Source of the DNA: Takakia lepidozioides
Taxonomy: Eukaryota; Streptophyta; Takakiopsida; Takakiales; Takakiaceae
NCBI GenBank assembly: GCA_030704615.1
Contig: CM060734.1
Span: forward strand, 26,102,001-26,166,000
Direction: 5' to 3'
DNA: 64,000 bases
Shown here: positions 43,187 to 54,003 of the stretch, in pieces
Layout: each line of letters starts with the position of its first letter
How positions within the stretch are numbered: the stretch's first letter is position 1
The notes under the pieces: generated by a model
Told to the model about the DNA's origin: nothing
What the model saw: only the letters and a program-made list of their open reading frames with translations
Database searches by the model: none
Position numbers and translations under genes: made by a program

Positions 43187-44388
43187 TTGTTGCTTGAAGG
43201 GCTTGGACCAGCACCAGCAAGGGTGCCAGCACCTGTCAGTAGGCAGAAGGTAGGGCCACAGATGGCGTTACAACCAACACGGACAAAACCACATTTTCCA
43301 ATATATTCAGGAAAAGGGGATCCCGATGTACACATTAGCCAATTTGAGCACATATGTATAGTGAACAATGAGAATGGCGATGATGCCAAGATGAGATTGT
43401 TTCCTTGTTCACTTATCAAGAAAGCAAGTGAATGGTATATGCCAGATTCCCTGATAATCATTTCCTAACCTGGAATGGCTTGAATACAGCATTCCAAAAT
43501 AGGTTCAGGACAAGTAAAACTGAGGATGAAGTGTATGGAAGTTTACAACAGTTAAAGCAAAAGAAGCATGAAATTGTTGAGGAGTATATGGAAAAGATGG
43601 AATTGATGATGAAAAAGCTGGCAGCTGTACCAGCACCAGGTCTACAGAAGACTTGGTTTGTGAGTGGACTAAGACCAGAATTGCAAAAGAAAGTGGATAT
43701 GTTACCCCATAATACAGTGGAGGAGGCATTTGAAACAGCAAACAGAATTGAGCAATTAGGAATGCTCAGGAGAGAGAAAAGGGATGATGAGGACTCTGAG
43801 GATGAGGAAGAAGAGCAAGAGCTTAAAAGGAAGAGTAAGAGGAAGAAGAAGTTGAAGAGGGATAACTATGAGAAAAGATTAGAAGAAATCTTGAAGAAGT
43901 ATGCCACAGAGGCTGCAACACATTGGAGGAAGGGTGTTTGGTGTGCAAAGTGCTAGAATGAAGGCCATACCACCACTGAATGCCACATGAAGGAGAAACA
44001 CTGTACTATCTGTAAAATGGATAACCATTCTACTGAGAATTGTTACTACAACAGGAGGACAGCAGCAAGAGAACCTAGGCAAGTAAGGGTGCATCAAGTA
44101 CAGCCCCAGCCAAGAAGAAACAGTGATCAAGACCACTATGGAAGGCCTGGTGGTTATAACAATGGCATGGAAGGGAGAGGTAATCCAAGAGGGAATTACC
44201 AAGGAAATTCCAGAGGCAACTATCAGGGTAATCCAAGGGGGAATTACTAGCTAGGGAATCAGGATTACAGAAATAATCCAAGAGCATACCAAGGGCGAGG
44301 ACCCAATGGTGAAGAACTGTGTTACTATTGTAATCAGCCAGGACATCGCAAGGCAGCCTGTTCATTCTGGATTAGACACCAGAATGAG
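43187..44388 (+). pseudogene. G1 gag: capsid and nucleocapsid (zinc knuckles)
   Basis: Capsid (retrotrans_gag type): PHFPIYSGKGDPDVHISQFE, DDAKMRLFPCSLIKKASEWY, then after a frameshift near 43440 LTWNGLNTAFQNRF, LKQKKHEIVEEYMEKME, WFVSGLRPELQKKV. A charged linker is followed by CAKC, TAG (43954-43956, expected Gln), NEGHTTTEC, a second Cys/His cluster (CTICKMDNHSTENC), Gly/Asn/Arg repeats (RGNYQGN) and a third knuckle CYYCNQPGHRKAAC (about 44320). Another TAG at 44248-44250 interrupts the repeats. Gag packages the RNA into particles. Confidence 0.85.
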
Positions 44389-45711
44389 ATGAGAGCTCCT
44401 GTGAATGAGGGCCCAGTGGTGGCAGCTCACATGGTTAGGCCATGTGTTGTACCAGAAGTAAATACAATGATAATAACAAGAAGCAAAGCCAAACTAATAC
44501 CTCCAATAGTTGAGGAAGATGATGATAATGAAGATGGCAGTGATGTGCCTGAAGATGATGAGGCTTGGAGAGATGAGAAGGAACTGCACAAGGAAGTGAC
44601 AGACACCATAAGGGAAATGCAGAAAAGTACTGATATTCCTGTGGCAGATTCCTCTGATTCTGATGGAGAAGAAGTGAGTGAGGATGAAAGGAAGAAAGAA
44701 GCTGCAGACATGCAAATTAATGAAGGGACTTTGGCTGAAGTAATATGCCAGACCAAAGCAGAGATTACCATTGGTCAGCTATTGGCTGTGGCACCTTATT
44801 GTAGACACAGGATGTATCAAGCAATCAATCGAATTGCCCAGGAGACAGGAAACACAGACCTGAACAGCAAGGTGACCAGTTATAATGTGAAGCCGGAAGG
44901 GCGAGAAACAGTCATGGACTTTGATGATTCTATGCCAGTAATCCAATTGAGAATTGGAAGCAGAGAACTAACTGATGTACTGATAGATGGAGGCTCTGGA
45001 GTAAATATCATGACAGACCAATTAAGGAAGAAGCTTGGTCTAAGTAACATGAAACCAGCCCCATTTACAGTAACAATGGCAGATCAAAGAAGTGTACAGC
45101 CATTGGGATTGATAAAAGGAGTTAAGATACAGATATAGAAGATGATCTTTATGATCACAGTAACTGTGTTGAAGATGGATGAAGTCATGGAGGCTTACTC
45201 CTTATTATTGGGACGTCCGTGGCTGAAACATGCCAGGGTAATCCATGACTGGAATTCTCAATTACTAACTGTGCATAATGGGATGCACAAGATACAAATT
45301 ACCACTAAGAAATCTAGCAGATTACCTGCTACGAGAAGACCTCGAGGGGTCAGGGAGTATGACTGGAGGGGAGGACTGGATGAGGAGCAGGAAGCTACTC
45401 TGTTCGGTGCACACCCAGAGTGGGAGCAGGTTGCAGAGATGCAGCAGGAAGGCCTAAGTTGTTTAAGAGGTATCTACTGTGGTGTAGTGACAGCAATACC
45501 AATTGAAGAGGAAACCAACAGTTACCCACCACATTTCTATGAAGAAAGAGAAGGAGAAATGGAAATCCTAGAGGAACCAGCCACTGTGAGTTTACAGGAT
45601 GAAGTGGTGACTAGTTGGACAATCACAGCTGATGAGCAGGTGAGAGAAGTGAATGTGGGAACTGAAGAGGAACCGAGGATGGTGAAGGTAGGAGCTGATT
45701 TGGAGCCATAA
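44389..45711 (+). pseudogene. G1 aspartic protease region
   Basis: Same frame as the end of gag. An acidic spacer (EEDDDNEDGSDVPEDDE) precedes the protease core: TDVLIDGGSGVNIMTDQL with D-G-G-S-G as active site (about 44982-45010; the family consensus is D-S/T-G), then MADQRSVQPLGLIKGV, TAG (45136-45138) and the second half with LLLGRPWLKHARVIHDW. After it a long linker leads to TAA at 45709-45711; the older copy has GAA there (G to T). The protease would cut the gag-pol precursor. Confidence 0.8.
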
Positions 45712-45732
45712 TTCTTCGAGGAAGCTAAGAGT

Positions 45733-47130
45733 TTGTTCATCAAATACAGAGATGTATTTGCTTGGAGCTATGAGGATCTAAAAGGGATACCACCTGAGAT
45801 CTGTCCGCATAAGATTGAATTGGAACCAGGGTCAGTACCAATCAAACAGGCAAGGTACAGAATGAATCCCAACTATGCACAGAAGGTTGGAGAAGAGATC
45901 AAGAAGTTGGCTGAGGCTAAGTTTATATACCCAATAGAGTATACAACTTGGTTGTCACCCATTGTGATAGTTCCCAAGAAGAATGGTAAACTGAGAGTTT
46001 GTGTGAACTATAAGAAGTTGAATGCTTGCACGAAGAAAGATCCATTCCCCTTGCCATTCACAGAAGCAATATTGGACACTGTGGCAGGCCATGAGATGTA
46101 CTCATTCATGGATGGCTTCAGTGGTTATAATCAAGTGCAAGTGGCAGAAGAAGACCAGGGAAAGACAGCTTTCATCACAGACTGGGCTGCTTATGCATAC
46201 AAAGTCATGCCTTTTGGACTTTGTAATGCACCAGCAACCTTTCAGAGAGTGATAAGTGAATCTTTTCATGAGTATCTGGATGATTTCATGCAGGTGTTCT
46301 TGGATGATTTCAGTGTGTACAACTCTAAGAATGAGCACTTGCATAAATTGGAGTTATGTCTGGCCAGATGCAGAATGAGAGGTCTGGGCCTGAATCTAGA
46401 GAAGTGTACTTTCTGTGTGAATTCAAGGGTGCTCTGGGACACATTGTGTGTAAGAAGGGACTTCTTGTGGATCCCAGGAAGACAGAGGCCATTAAAGCCT
46501 CTCCACCACCAGTAAATGTTAAGAGTCTAAGGAGATTCCTTGGGCAAACCAGTTATTACAGAAGATTTGTTAAAAGGTATGCACAAATAGCAGCATCATT
46601 GAGCAAGCTTCTGAAGAAAAATGCAGTGTTTGCATGGACAGCTGAATGTCAACAGGCTTTTGAGGAACTTACATTGTCAGTAACAACTACACCTGTGCTG
46701 ATTAACCCTCACTGGCATGTAGTATTTCATGTTCACTGTGATGCCTCAGGAGAAGCGTTGGGAGCGGTGTTAGCCCAGAATGTTACAGGAAATATAGATT
46801 CACCTGTGTACTATGCTAGCAGGTTGATGAACAGTGCTGAAAGGAACTATAGCACAACTGAAAGAGAAGCACTAGCAATGATTTATGCAGTCAAGAAATT
46901 CAGGCATTACCTATTGGGAAGAAAGTTTATGTTTTATGTGGATCACCAGGCTCTGATATATCTGGTGAACAAACCTTTGATAAGTGGAAGGATAACGAGG
47001 TTGTTAATAATCTTGCACGAGTTTGAGTTCGAAGTTGTTTACAAGCCTGGCCGTTTGCATCTTGTGGCAGATCATTTGTCACGACTAACAACAGGAGAGG
47101 CCGCCACAGGAGTAGACGATCAGTTACCTG
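45733..47130 (+). pseudogene. G1 reverse transcriptase and RNase H
   Basis: RT: KYRDVFAWSYEDLKGIPPEI, SPIVIVPKKNGKLRVCVNYK, MYSFMDGFSGYNQVQV, MPFGLCNAPATFQRV, catalytic FLDD (VFLDDFSVYN, about 46295-46325), then a frameshift near 46430 and VDPRKTEAI, RRFLGQTSYYRRFV. RNase H: HCDASGEALGAVLAQNVTG (first Asp), TEREALAMIYAVKKFRHYL (Glu), FYVDHQAL (Asp) and DHLSRL. The FLDD in place of YVDD is seen in plant Tat/Athila-like elements. Confidence 0.9.
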
Positions 47131-48317
47131 ATGCGAGTTTATTTGTAATGGAGGTGCAAGGAAGTGCAGATGAATGGTTAGATTGGCAGTGGCCAATCAG
47201 ATACTACCTTACTCATGGTCAGTGCCCACCTAGTTATGGTAAGGAGCAGAGGAAGAGAATCGCTATCAAGGCTTTACCTTATACTATGGTAGGAGGCAGA
47301 ATGTATAAGCTAGGACCTGATGGAGTACTTAAACGATGCTTATACCACCATGAAGTAAATAAAGTTTTGGAGGAAGTTCATAAAGGAGTGGCTGGAGGTC
47401 ATTTTGGAGAAGAGACTACCAGTAGGAAGATACTACTTGCAGGTTACTGGTGGCCTACTTTGTTCAAAGATGTACACAAGTATTGTCAGAGTTGTGATGA
47501 ATGTCAGAGGCTAGGACCATTGCAGAGATCTGGGAAGATGGCTTTGCATCCTACGATGCCTACTGAACCATTTCAGAAATGGGGACTAGACTTTGTTGGA
47601 CCAATTAACCCACCAGCCAAGAATACACAGAACAAGTACATAATTACAGCCACTGATTATACTACGAAGTGGGTGGAAGCTAAAGCTTTGAGGGACAACA
47701 CAGCCAAGTCCACAGCAAGGTTCATGTATGAGAACATACTTACACGATTTGGCTGTCCCTTGGAATTTATCAGTGATCAGGGAAGTCACTTCATTAATGA
47801 GACCATTGAACTATTGACTAAAGAGTTCATGATTGTGCATAGGAAGAGTACAACGTATTACCCACAGGGTAATGGGCAGGCAGAGGCTACCAACAAAATA
47901 CTATGTACTATCTTGGCTAAGATAGTCAATGCAAACAGAACGGATTGGGATACAAAGCTGCTGACAGCTTTGTGGTCATACAAGACTTCATATAAAGTCA
48001 CCACTAAGTATACACCATTCCAATTAGTTTATGGTATGGAAGCTTTACTTCCAGTGGAATTCCTGTTACCTACCATGAGAACGGAATGGGGAAAGAGAAT
48101 GGAATTGCAAGATTCAATTAAGGTCAGGAAACATGAATTATACCATGTGGAAGAAGTACGTGCTGATGCAGCTGATAACATGACCAGAATTCAGATAAAG
48201 AGGAAGGAACAGTTTGATGAAGGCAAGTTAAAGACTTTTAAGACGAGAGATTTGGTTCTCTGGTTGCAGAAGAAGGGTAAGATTAAAGCTTCTAAGCTTA
48301 AATCACCATGGAAATGA
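47131..48317 (+). pseudogene. G1 integrase
   Basis: Zinc domain: HHEVNKVLEEVHKG, GGHFG, CQSCDECQRLG (H-H-C-C). Core: WGLDFVGPINPP, FISDQGSHFINE, YYPQGNGQAEATNKI (D, D, E). C-terminal region: KIKASKLKSPWK then TGA at 48315-48317 where the older copy has GGA, then PYVIQKMYDNNTAMLQTINK and YSGIHDKPLQHDLHVETQ in the same frame, so the original product ran to about 48540 or beyond. No chromodomain or PHD finger is attached. Confidence 0.9.
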
Positions 48318-48555
48318 CCTTATGTCATACAGAAGATGTATGATAACAACACCGCTATGTTACAAACCATTAACAAAGAGATGCTGGGAAGAGTCAATGC
48401 CAATAAGTTGAAGGGGTACAGTGGTATCCATGACAAACCATTGCAGCACGATTTGCATGTTGAAACACAGAAGCAGTCACGGGCTGCGCCAGTGATACCA
48501 ACGGAGTATGGAGCACTTGTCGCTAGGCCGAGCGTATATGACCAGGGCGGGCAGT

Positions 48556-48795
48556 ACAAGCGCGACACAACCTATCACAGCCCATCACAGTGTTGCACAG
48601 CCTATCACAGCCCATCACGGCACGACACAGCCCATCACAGTGTCACACAGCCTATCACAATCCATCACAGCGTGACACAGCCTATCACAACCTACCACAG
48701 CGTGTCACAGCCTATCACAGCTTAACCACAGTGCCACACAGCCTATCACAACGTACCACAGTATGACACAGCCTGTCACAGTTCAACACAGCCTA
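48556..48795 (+). repeat. (CACAGCCTAT)n-like 10-bp array after pol
   Basis: About 24 units such as CCTATCACAG, CCCATCACAG and CGTGACACAG follow one another with 10-bp spacing. The same kind of repeat fills the LTR. In the older copy this block and about 900 bp after it are deleted. Confidence 0.85.
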
Positions 48796-48799
48796 CTAG

Positions 48800-49308
48800 G
48801 GTTACACAATCCATAGGATCAGTGATAGGTGGACGTGGGATAACATCCGGAGAGTGGCCGGCGGAAAAGTGGACGGAGGCACGTTTAGAAATGGACACGT
48901 GGACGCCAGGGCGAGACACACAGCCGGACATGGATTGCAAGAGCGAGTGTCATCAAGGAAGAAGACAAAATTGGCCGTCAAAGTACCTACCCGGCACATT
49001 AACTTATTATGGGCCCATTAATGCATACAGGGAAAGGTAACGGAACCCTTTAAAAGTACCGAAAAGCGAAATCCATGTCACGTGTGCTATCCTAGTGGAC
49101 AGTCCAGAGTGGAAAATCCATGGAAGGGAATTAAATTACAAAACCAATCACACAGCCAACAGCCAATCATGAGCCAGAATTACCGGCAGAGGGTAATTTC
49201 CAAGAAGCGAAATCAAGAAAATGAAGGGATTCTGAGCGCAAGAGTCGGCGTCGTTCCAAGTAACGGGCGTCTCGTAGGAGAGACAATCAAAGCTATAACT
49301 CTGAAGCT
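48800..49308. other. G1 spacer between pol and ORF3
   Basis: No good gene. It might hold a promoter or splice acceptor for the downstream ORFs; TTCTATT- or TTTAG-type acceptors cannot be told apart by eye. Confidence 0.3.
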
Positions 49309-50673
49309 ATGGTGGAAATAACAGACTACACGCTCGCCTTACTACTTACGCAGTGGCACAAGGACAGACGAACGGAGAGTACATTTTCTCTAAATCGTTA
49401 CTTGCAAGCCCCACAGGCTTATAAGCACTTACCCATTTCATTCTGCGCCAACCATACTTTTATGCTTTGTGCCCTGCAGGCCATGATACAATTTCTTCAA
49501 AACTTTGAGCCTCAGACAGGAGTTACTCAGGTGAGGGGAGTAGATATAAAAATTACTCCCCAGTACCTGCAGCAACTGTTTGATTTGCCATCAGGACATG
49601 TGGAGGTGGATGAGCACAGGGCAAGATTGCAGATAGGGAATTTGTTCCAAGAAGGGAGTTTCTTTAAAACTCAAGGTTTTGCTTGTACCAAAGCCGAGTA
49701 CCCAGGGCTTAGGGAGGTTGGCCAAATCTTGAACGTTCTGTTTGCCATGAAACAGATTCAACAGTATTTGAGCAGGTCCTTCACAGAGGAGATCCTGAAA
49801 GCTTTGAGGGGAGAGGATGTCGCTTGGGCGGAGTTAATGTACAACAGATTGGTGGACGAGATGAAGAGGTTACAGGGCACTGCTGCTAAGTCTCCCATCA
49901 TTGTGTCCGGTCCAATCATTGCTCAAATAATTCTTGATTCTTGCATACTTGATACTCGGGAGAGAAAGGACATGGGAGTGTTTGAAACAGAAACCACTGC
50001 AATTGAAGAGCAAGGCTCTTCACACAGTGAGGGTGGACTGGCAGTGCAACCCCAGTCTAAGAGACAGAGGCGGGGAAAGACTGTAGTGGCGGATCCACTA
50101 GCTTCACGGAAACCGCATGATAATGTTTCCCAAGCTCTTGTGCAGGAAGGGGCACAGCAGCACAGAAAGCTGCTACTATTGGAAGCAGGGCCTTCAGAAA
50201 GGGAAGAGGAAGTCACTTCGATACCACAGCCACCACAATCAATTGACTCTGTTGTTTTGGAGGCTTCACAATTAGTATATATTGTGGCATCACCACCAAT
50301 TGCTCAGGAAGGAGAAAGGTTGGACATTCCCACTACAGAGCAGGTCGTGGCCGAAATTGAGAAGGGTGACCTTCTCTATGAAAACTCTGGCTTGGTAAGG
50401 GAACCAGTGATTCTAGAGGTACAGCGGTTGTCCAGGGGAAACCCTGCTGTGCATGTAATACCCACACCTGTGACGGAGGTACCACAGGTAGAATATCAAG
50501 ACACTGCAGCACCTGTGGCGGATGAGGTAATTCAGAAAGAAAATCTGGTAGGGCAATGGCCTGAATGGTTCGTGAGGCATCACACTGTTGAGGATCAGGG
50601 AGAGCAGCAGCAAACTCACCATGATGACCCTCAAGCAGACCATGCTTATGAGTTCCATAAGCAGGACACTTAA
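49309..50673 (+). CDS. G1 ORF3: accessory protein of unknown function
   Basis: 454 codons, intact in this copy. The first 200 residues are folded-looking: LALLLTQWHKDRRTESTFSL, HTFMLCALQAMIQFLQNF, ITPQYLQQLFDLPSGHVEVD, NLFQEGSFFKTQG, QILNVLFAMKQIQQYLSRSF, LKALRGEDVAWAELMYNRLV, PIIVSGPIIAQIILDSCILD. A basic patch (SKRQRRGKTV) that could be a nuclear localisation signal follows, then 200 disordered residues rich in Pro, Val, Glu and Gln. No membrane segment or signal peptide, so it is not an envelope. The position and the A-E-L-M-Y helix pattern vaguely recall the transposon-protein domain found downstream of pol in plant Athila elements; that is a guess. Conserved in the older copy. Confidence 0.6.
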   Translation: MVEITDYTLALLLTQWHKDRRTESTFSLNRYLQAPQAYKHLPISFCANHTFMLCALQAMIQFLQNFEPQTGVTQVRGVDIKITPQYLQQLFDLPSGHVEVDEHRARLQIGNLFQEGSFFKTQGFACTKAEYPGLREVGQILNVLFAMKQIQQYLSRSFTEEILKALRGEDVAWAELMYNRLVDEMKRLQGTAAKSPIIVSGPIIAQIILDSCILDTRERKDMGVFETETTAIEEQGSSHSEGGLAVQPQSKRQRRGKTVVADPLASRKPHDNVSQALVQEGAQQHRKLLLLEAGPSEREEEVTSIPQPPQSIDSVVLEASQLVYIVASPPIAQEGERLDIPTTEQVVAEIEKGDLLYENSGLVREPVILEVQRLSRGNPAVHVIPTPVTEVPQVEYQDTAAPVADEVIQKENLVGQWPEWFVRHHTVEDQGEQQQTHHDDPQADHAYEFHKQDT

Positions 50674-52874
50674 TTTGTTGGGCACTTATGTGAAATCCCA
50701 TGTTCCATCTACCCAATTGGCAGCTTTGAGGGAGGAACTCAGGAAGGAGTTTGAGGCTCGACTTGCCACTGAGTGTGCAAACAAGGTCGATGAGGAGGTC
50801 ACCCTCAAATTACAGCAAGAGTTAGAGGATACAACAGCTGCTTTGCAGTTGGCCAAGGAACATTTGATTGAAGCAGGCCTCGCGCAGGACCAGTTGCACG
50901 AAGCACATAAGCAACAGCTATACCAAATGCAGGTGAAGCATGAGAGCAAGTTGCAAGAGGTGAATGCATTATATACGGAGTTGCAGATAGTGCATGACAG
51001 GATGGCCATACAATGTGCTACACTCACAACTACGCTTGAGCAAACTACATTAGAAGTTAACAGCCAAGCGGAAAGATGTATAAAGGCACAGGCAGATAAT
51101 GTCGAGCAGACAAAACTCATTATTGATATGAAGAATACAATCTGTCGCAATGAGAATACTTTCAAGCAATATAGGCAGGTTGAAGCTGACCAAGAGAGGT
51201 ACATCCTGGAATTGCAACAAACGGTCATGGCCAATAGAAATGAACTCTCTAGCGCTAACAAGGCTTGGAAGGAAGCCAATAATCTGGTTGCTGCCTATGG
51301 GAGTTTGGTTGAACCTCATGCGAAGCGCATGGAGGCTTTACAGCAGCAGTTAGATATGTACAAACTCAGAGAGGAGCAGACTCTCAGAGGTGCCACAACC
51401 AACTTGGTGGATAACCACCTTCTGCAGGTCTGGTTAGCACAAGGACCGGTGGAAGGCAAAGCACCACGGAAGCTCACCCAAGGCGAGATGAATGAGCTCA
51501 GACTGCAGGTGCAGAACATTGCCACAACTACTATAGACAATGTCTATAGTAGGATAGCGGAGCTACAGGAGGATGTAGACGGCCTGTAGACTCAGGTGGA
51601 GGACCTGACATCAAATATTGACAAGAGAGTCTTTGTACCTGAGGAGCAACTGATGGCTTCTTATTTACAAGCCAGAACTTTAGCTTTTCAGTCTTCTTCA
51701 AAGGGGGTGTAGGAGATGCCAGTGGTACAAGAGCCAGTGCTACCAAGTGACTGTGATAGTAGCTGACCCTGTTGTTACTACAGCCACACCACAGCCGCCA
51801 CAGCCTGAGGTATGGGGGGATGTTGCTTTTAACCCACCTAAGACACCTACTGCACGAGAGTACAGTCGGGCTATGATTATGCCCTTAAACCAAATTCCCA
51901 TTGTGTTGGATTTGGCTTGGAAGGAATTTAGTCCTCCACAGTCGTTGGCACATTACTACCAGATCATGCGCATTTGGCTGCCAGTGGCAACTTGGACTAA
52001 GGTTCTTCCGAATAATCGACCCATTGAGGATCATCACTTTGCGAGGTACTGGCATGAAGCAAATACCATGTTGAAGGAATTAATTGCCTTCCAAGTTGTA
52101 CATGGGTACATTTATACCAAGACCAAGGAGGTAGCAAGTATTGTCATGGGCTGCGGGTTATACTATGCTGCTTGTTTTCTGGCACGTTATCACATTGAGC
52201 AGCAAAAGATGCAATCGCGATTTCTGAGTTATTCCAGTGGGGATCATTGGGTCTTACCTTCAGTGCCACCTCATATGTACTTATATGATGCAAAAGTTAT
52301 GATGCAAAAGGATTCTCAAATTCGTTCATGGTTTCATTCGGCCTGGAACAATTTGTCAACACAGAAATTTGGCCCTGACGATATTTTCTTTAAGGGACAT
52401 GAGGCATGGAAATACTTGCACAATTCACAAGTCATTGGCACACCACTCACATGTACAGACAAGGAGTTCAAGTTCTTCACCAATTTTACAATTCAACGCT
52501 TACAACAAGTTTTACAGATTAAACTTCCAGACATGGTGGGACCACATTGTATGCCCCAGAGGATTCCAGTTAGAGTTCGACCGTTAAAACACCTCAGGGG
52601 GGAAGACGATTATGATACTACTGGTTCTTCAACGGACTCTTTTGATATGGCAGAGGACTATGCAATTCAGATGGCAGAGAAGAAGCGACGGGGGTCTCCT
52701 ATGCCTGAAAGATTACCTCGATATCAGCCAAAGGAGGGACTGACATTTCCAGGTAGTGCTCAATCATCTCCCTCAACCAGTGACAGAACTCGGGCTCGCA
52801 CACGGAGTCCTTCACGAGACTCTCAACGTCAGAAGGGTGCTCGCTCACAAAGGTTTGCTAATCCCAAACAGTAA
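50642..52874 (+). pseudogene. G1 ORF4: coiled-coil protein with Ser/Arg tail
   Basis: Starts at ATG 50642 inside the end of ORF3 (overlap 32 bp, other frame). Residues ~20-320 form a long coiled coil (EELRKEFEARLATECANKVD, LEEQTLRGATTN-like heptads). TAG at 51587-51589 replaces CAG of the older copy; another TAG near 51708 replaces CAA; a frameshift near 51740 leads into 51747-52874: AREYSRAMIMPLNQIPIVLD, RPIEDHHFARYWHEANTML, GCGLYYAACFLARYHIEQQK, DHWVLPSVPPHMYLYDAKVM, FFTNFTIQRLQQVL, and a tail RGSPMPERLPRYQPKEG plus RARTRSPSRDSQRQ. About 730 residues if read through. No known family; no membrane segment. ORF3 and ORF4 together occupy the env position. Confidence 0.7.
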
Positions 52875-52895
52875 ACCGCGAGGACACGACTTTTT

Positions 52896-52913
52896 GAGAA
52901 GGGGAGGGGTAAA
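52896..52913 (+). other. Polypurine tract of G1
   Basis: GAGAAGGGGAGGGGTAAA lies immediately before the 3' LTR. The old copy has GAGAGGGGGAGGGGTAA at 53987-54003. Confidence 0.85.
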
Positions 52914-53930
52914 TGTTAGAGGGCTGCTTGGGACTTAGACTTTTTTACGGGATCTGTGGGGTACCCTTAATTTTTACACAGACTGAGACCAACAGGAGCC
53001 TTAGGGGTGACAGCAACAGACTTTAGGGGGGGAGATACACAGCCCGACACAGTCAGACACAGCCGTCACAGCTTCGCACAGCCAACACAGCCCGTCAAAG
53101 TTCGACACAGCCGACACAGCCGACATAGTCAGACACAGCCGTCACAGCTTCGCATAGCCGACACAGCCCAACACAGCCAGTTACAGCCCGACACAGCCGC
53201 CACAGCTTCGCACAGCCCTACACAGCCCGACACAGCCAGTCACAGCCCGCCACAGCCTGATACAGCCAGTCCCAGCTCGGCACAGCTGGGGGACAGTTAT
53301 CATTGGCAGGGAACGAATGTGAGAACGACATCTGAAAAAAGAACGTGTACTATAGGGATGACGGTTAGTTAGGAAAGCAGTTAGAACAACTTGTAGGTAG
53401 ATAAAGCGAAGAATGGGGACGTCTGGGGATCACTTCTTGGGGGGGAGGGACTTCACGCATCACGGCTTGGAAATGAAGGAAAGAGCGCATCTCTGAGTGA
53501 AAAGATGGAGAGCACGAAGTAGGAGAAGAGACGATCTGTTGATACTTGATGAATGCAAGCTGTAGAATTGTAATATAGAGTAGATTAGATACACCATGGC
53601 TTCAGCCTGATACTTGATGGATATTAATCTGATACATATTTCATACTCACACTGTGTAGAGAGACCTGAGTGAAGCTGTGGAATGAATGGATGAGCGGAT
53701 GGAACCTGATAGATTTTTGAAGCAATCTGATACTTAATTGCAGACAGTAAGGTAACTCGCTAACATGAATGCGGGAAGGAGTACAAATAGGAAACACCCC
53801 CATGATACACTAGCTATAGGTCATGACTGATTGTTCTGAGCGGGCTGAGTGCTTAGAGATTTCCAACTCTTCTATCTTGGAGTTCCCACCTCGGATAGCG
53901 AAGGGATGGGTGAGTAAAAGCCGCTCGACA
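52914..53930 (+). repeat. 3' LTR of G1
   Basis: TGTTAGAGGGCTGC to GCCGCTCGACA, 1,017 bp. The internal (CACAGCCNNN)n block (about 53,035-53,285) is longer than in the 5' LTR. Otherwise differences are scattered single bases, mostly C/T and G/A. Confidence 0.95.
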
Positions 53931-53935
53931 CTCGC
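53931..53935 (+). repeat. Target duplication CTCGC (right)
   Basis: Matches 40881-40885; the old element resumes immediately afterwards with TCACAAAAGTTTGCTG. Confidence 0.95.
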
Positions 53936-54003
53936 TCACAAAAGTTTGCTGATCCCAAACAGTAAACTGTGAGGACACGTCTTTTTGAGAGGGGGAGGGG
54001 TAA

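Larger units (their letters stand above)
40886..53930 (+). mobile_element. Full-length Ty3/gypsy element (family G1), 13.0 kb
   Basis: LTR (876 bp), primer site, leader ORFs, gag, protease, RT, RNase H, integrase, two extra ORFs, polypurine tract, LTR (1,017 bp), with CTCGC on both sides. Its length, downstream extra genes and FLDD-type RT box (VFLDDFSVYN) recall plant Tat/Athila-like elements rather than chromoviruses; there is no chromodomain. The two LTRs differ by a few percent outside their variable repeat block, mostly transitions. Gag-pol carries several stops and two frameshifts, so the copy is not autonomous as it stands. Confidence 0.95.
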
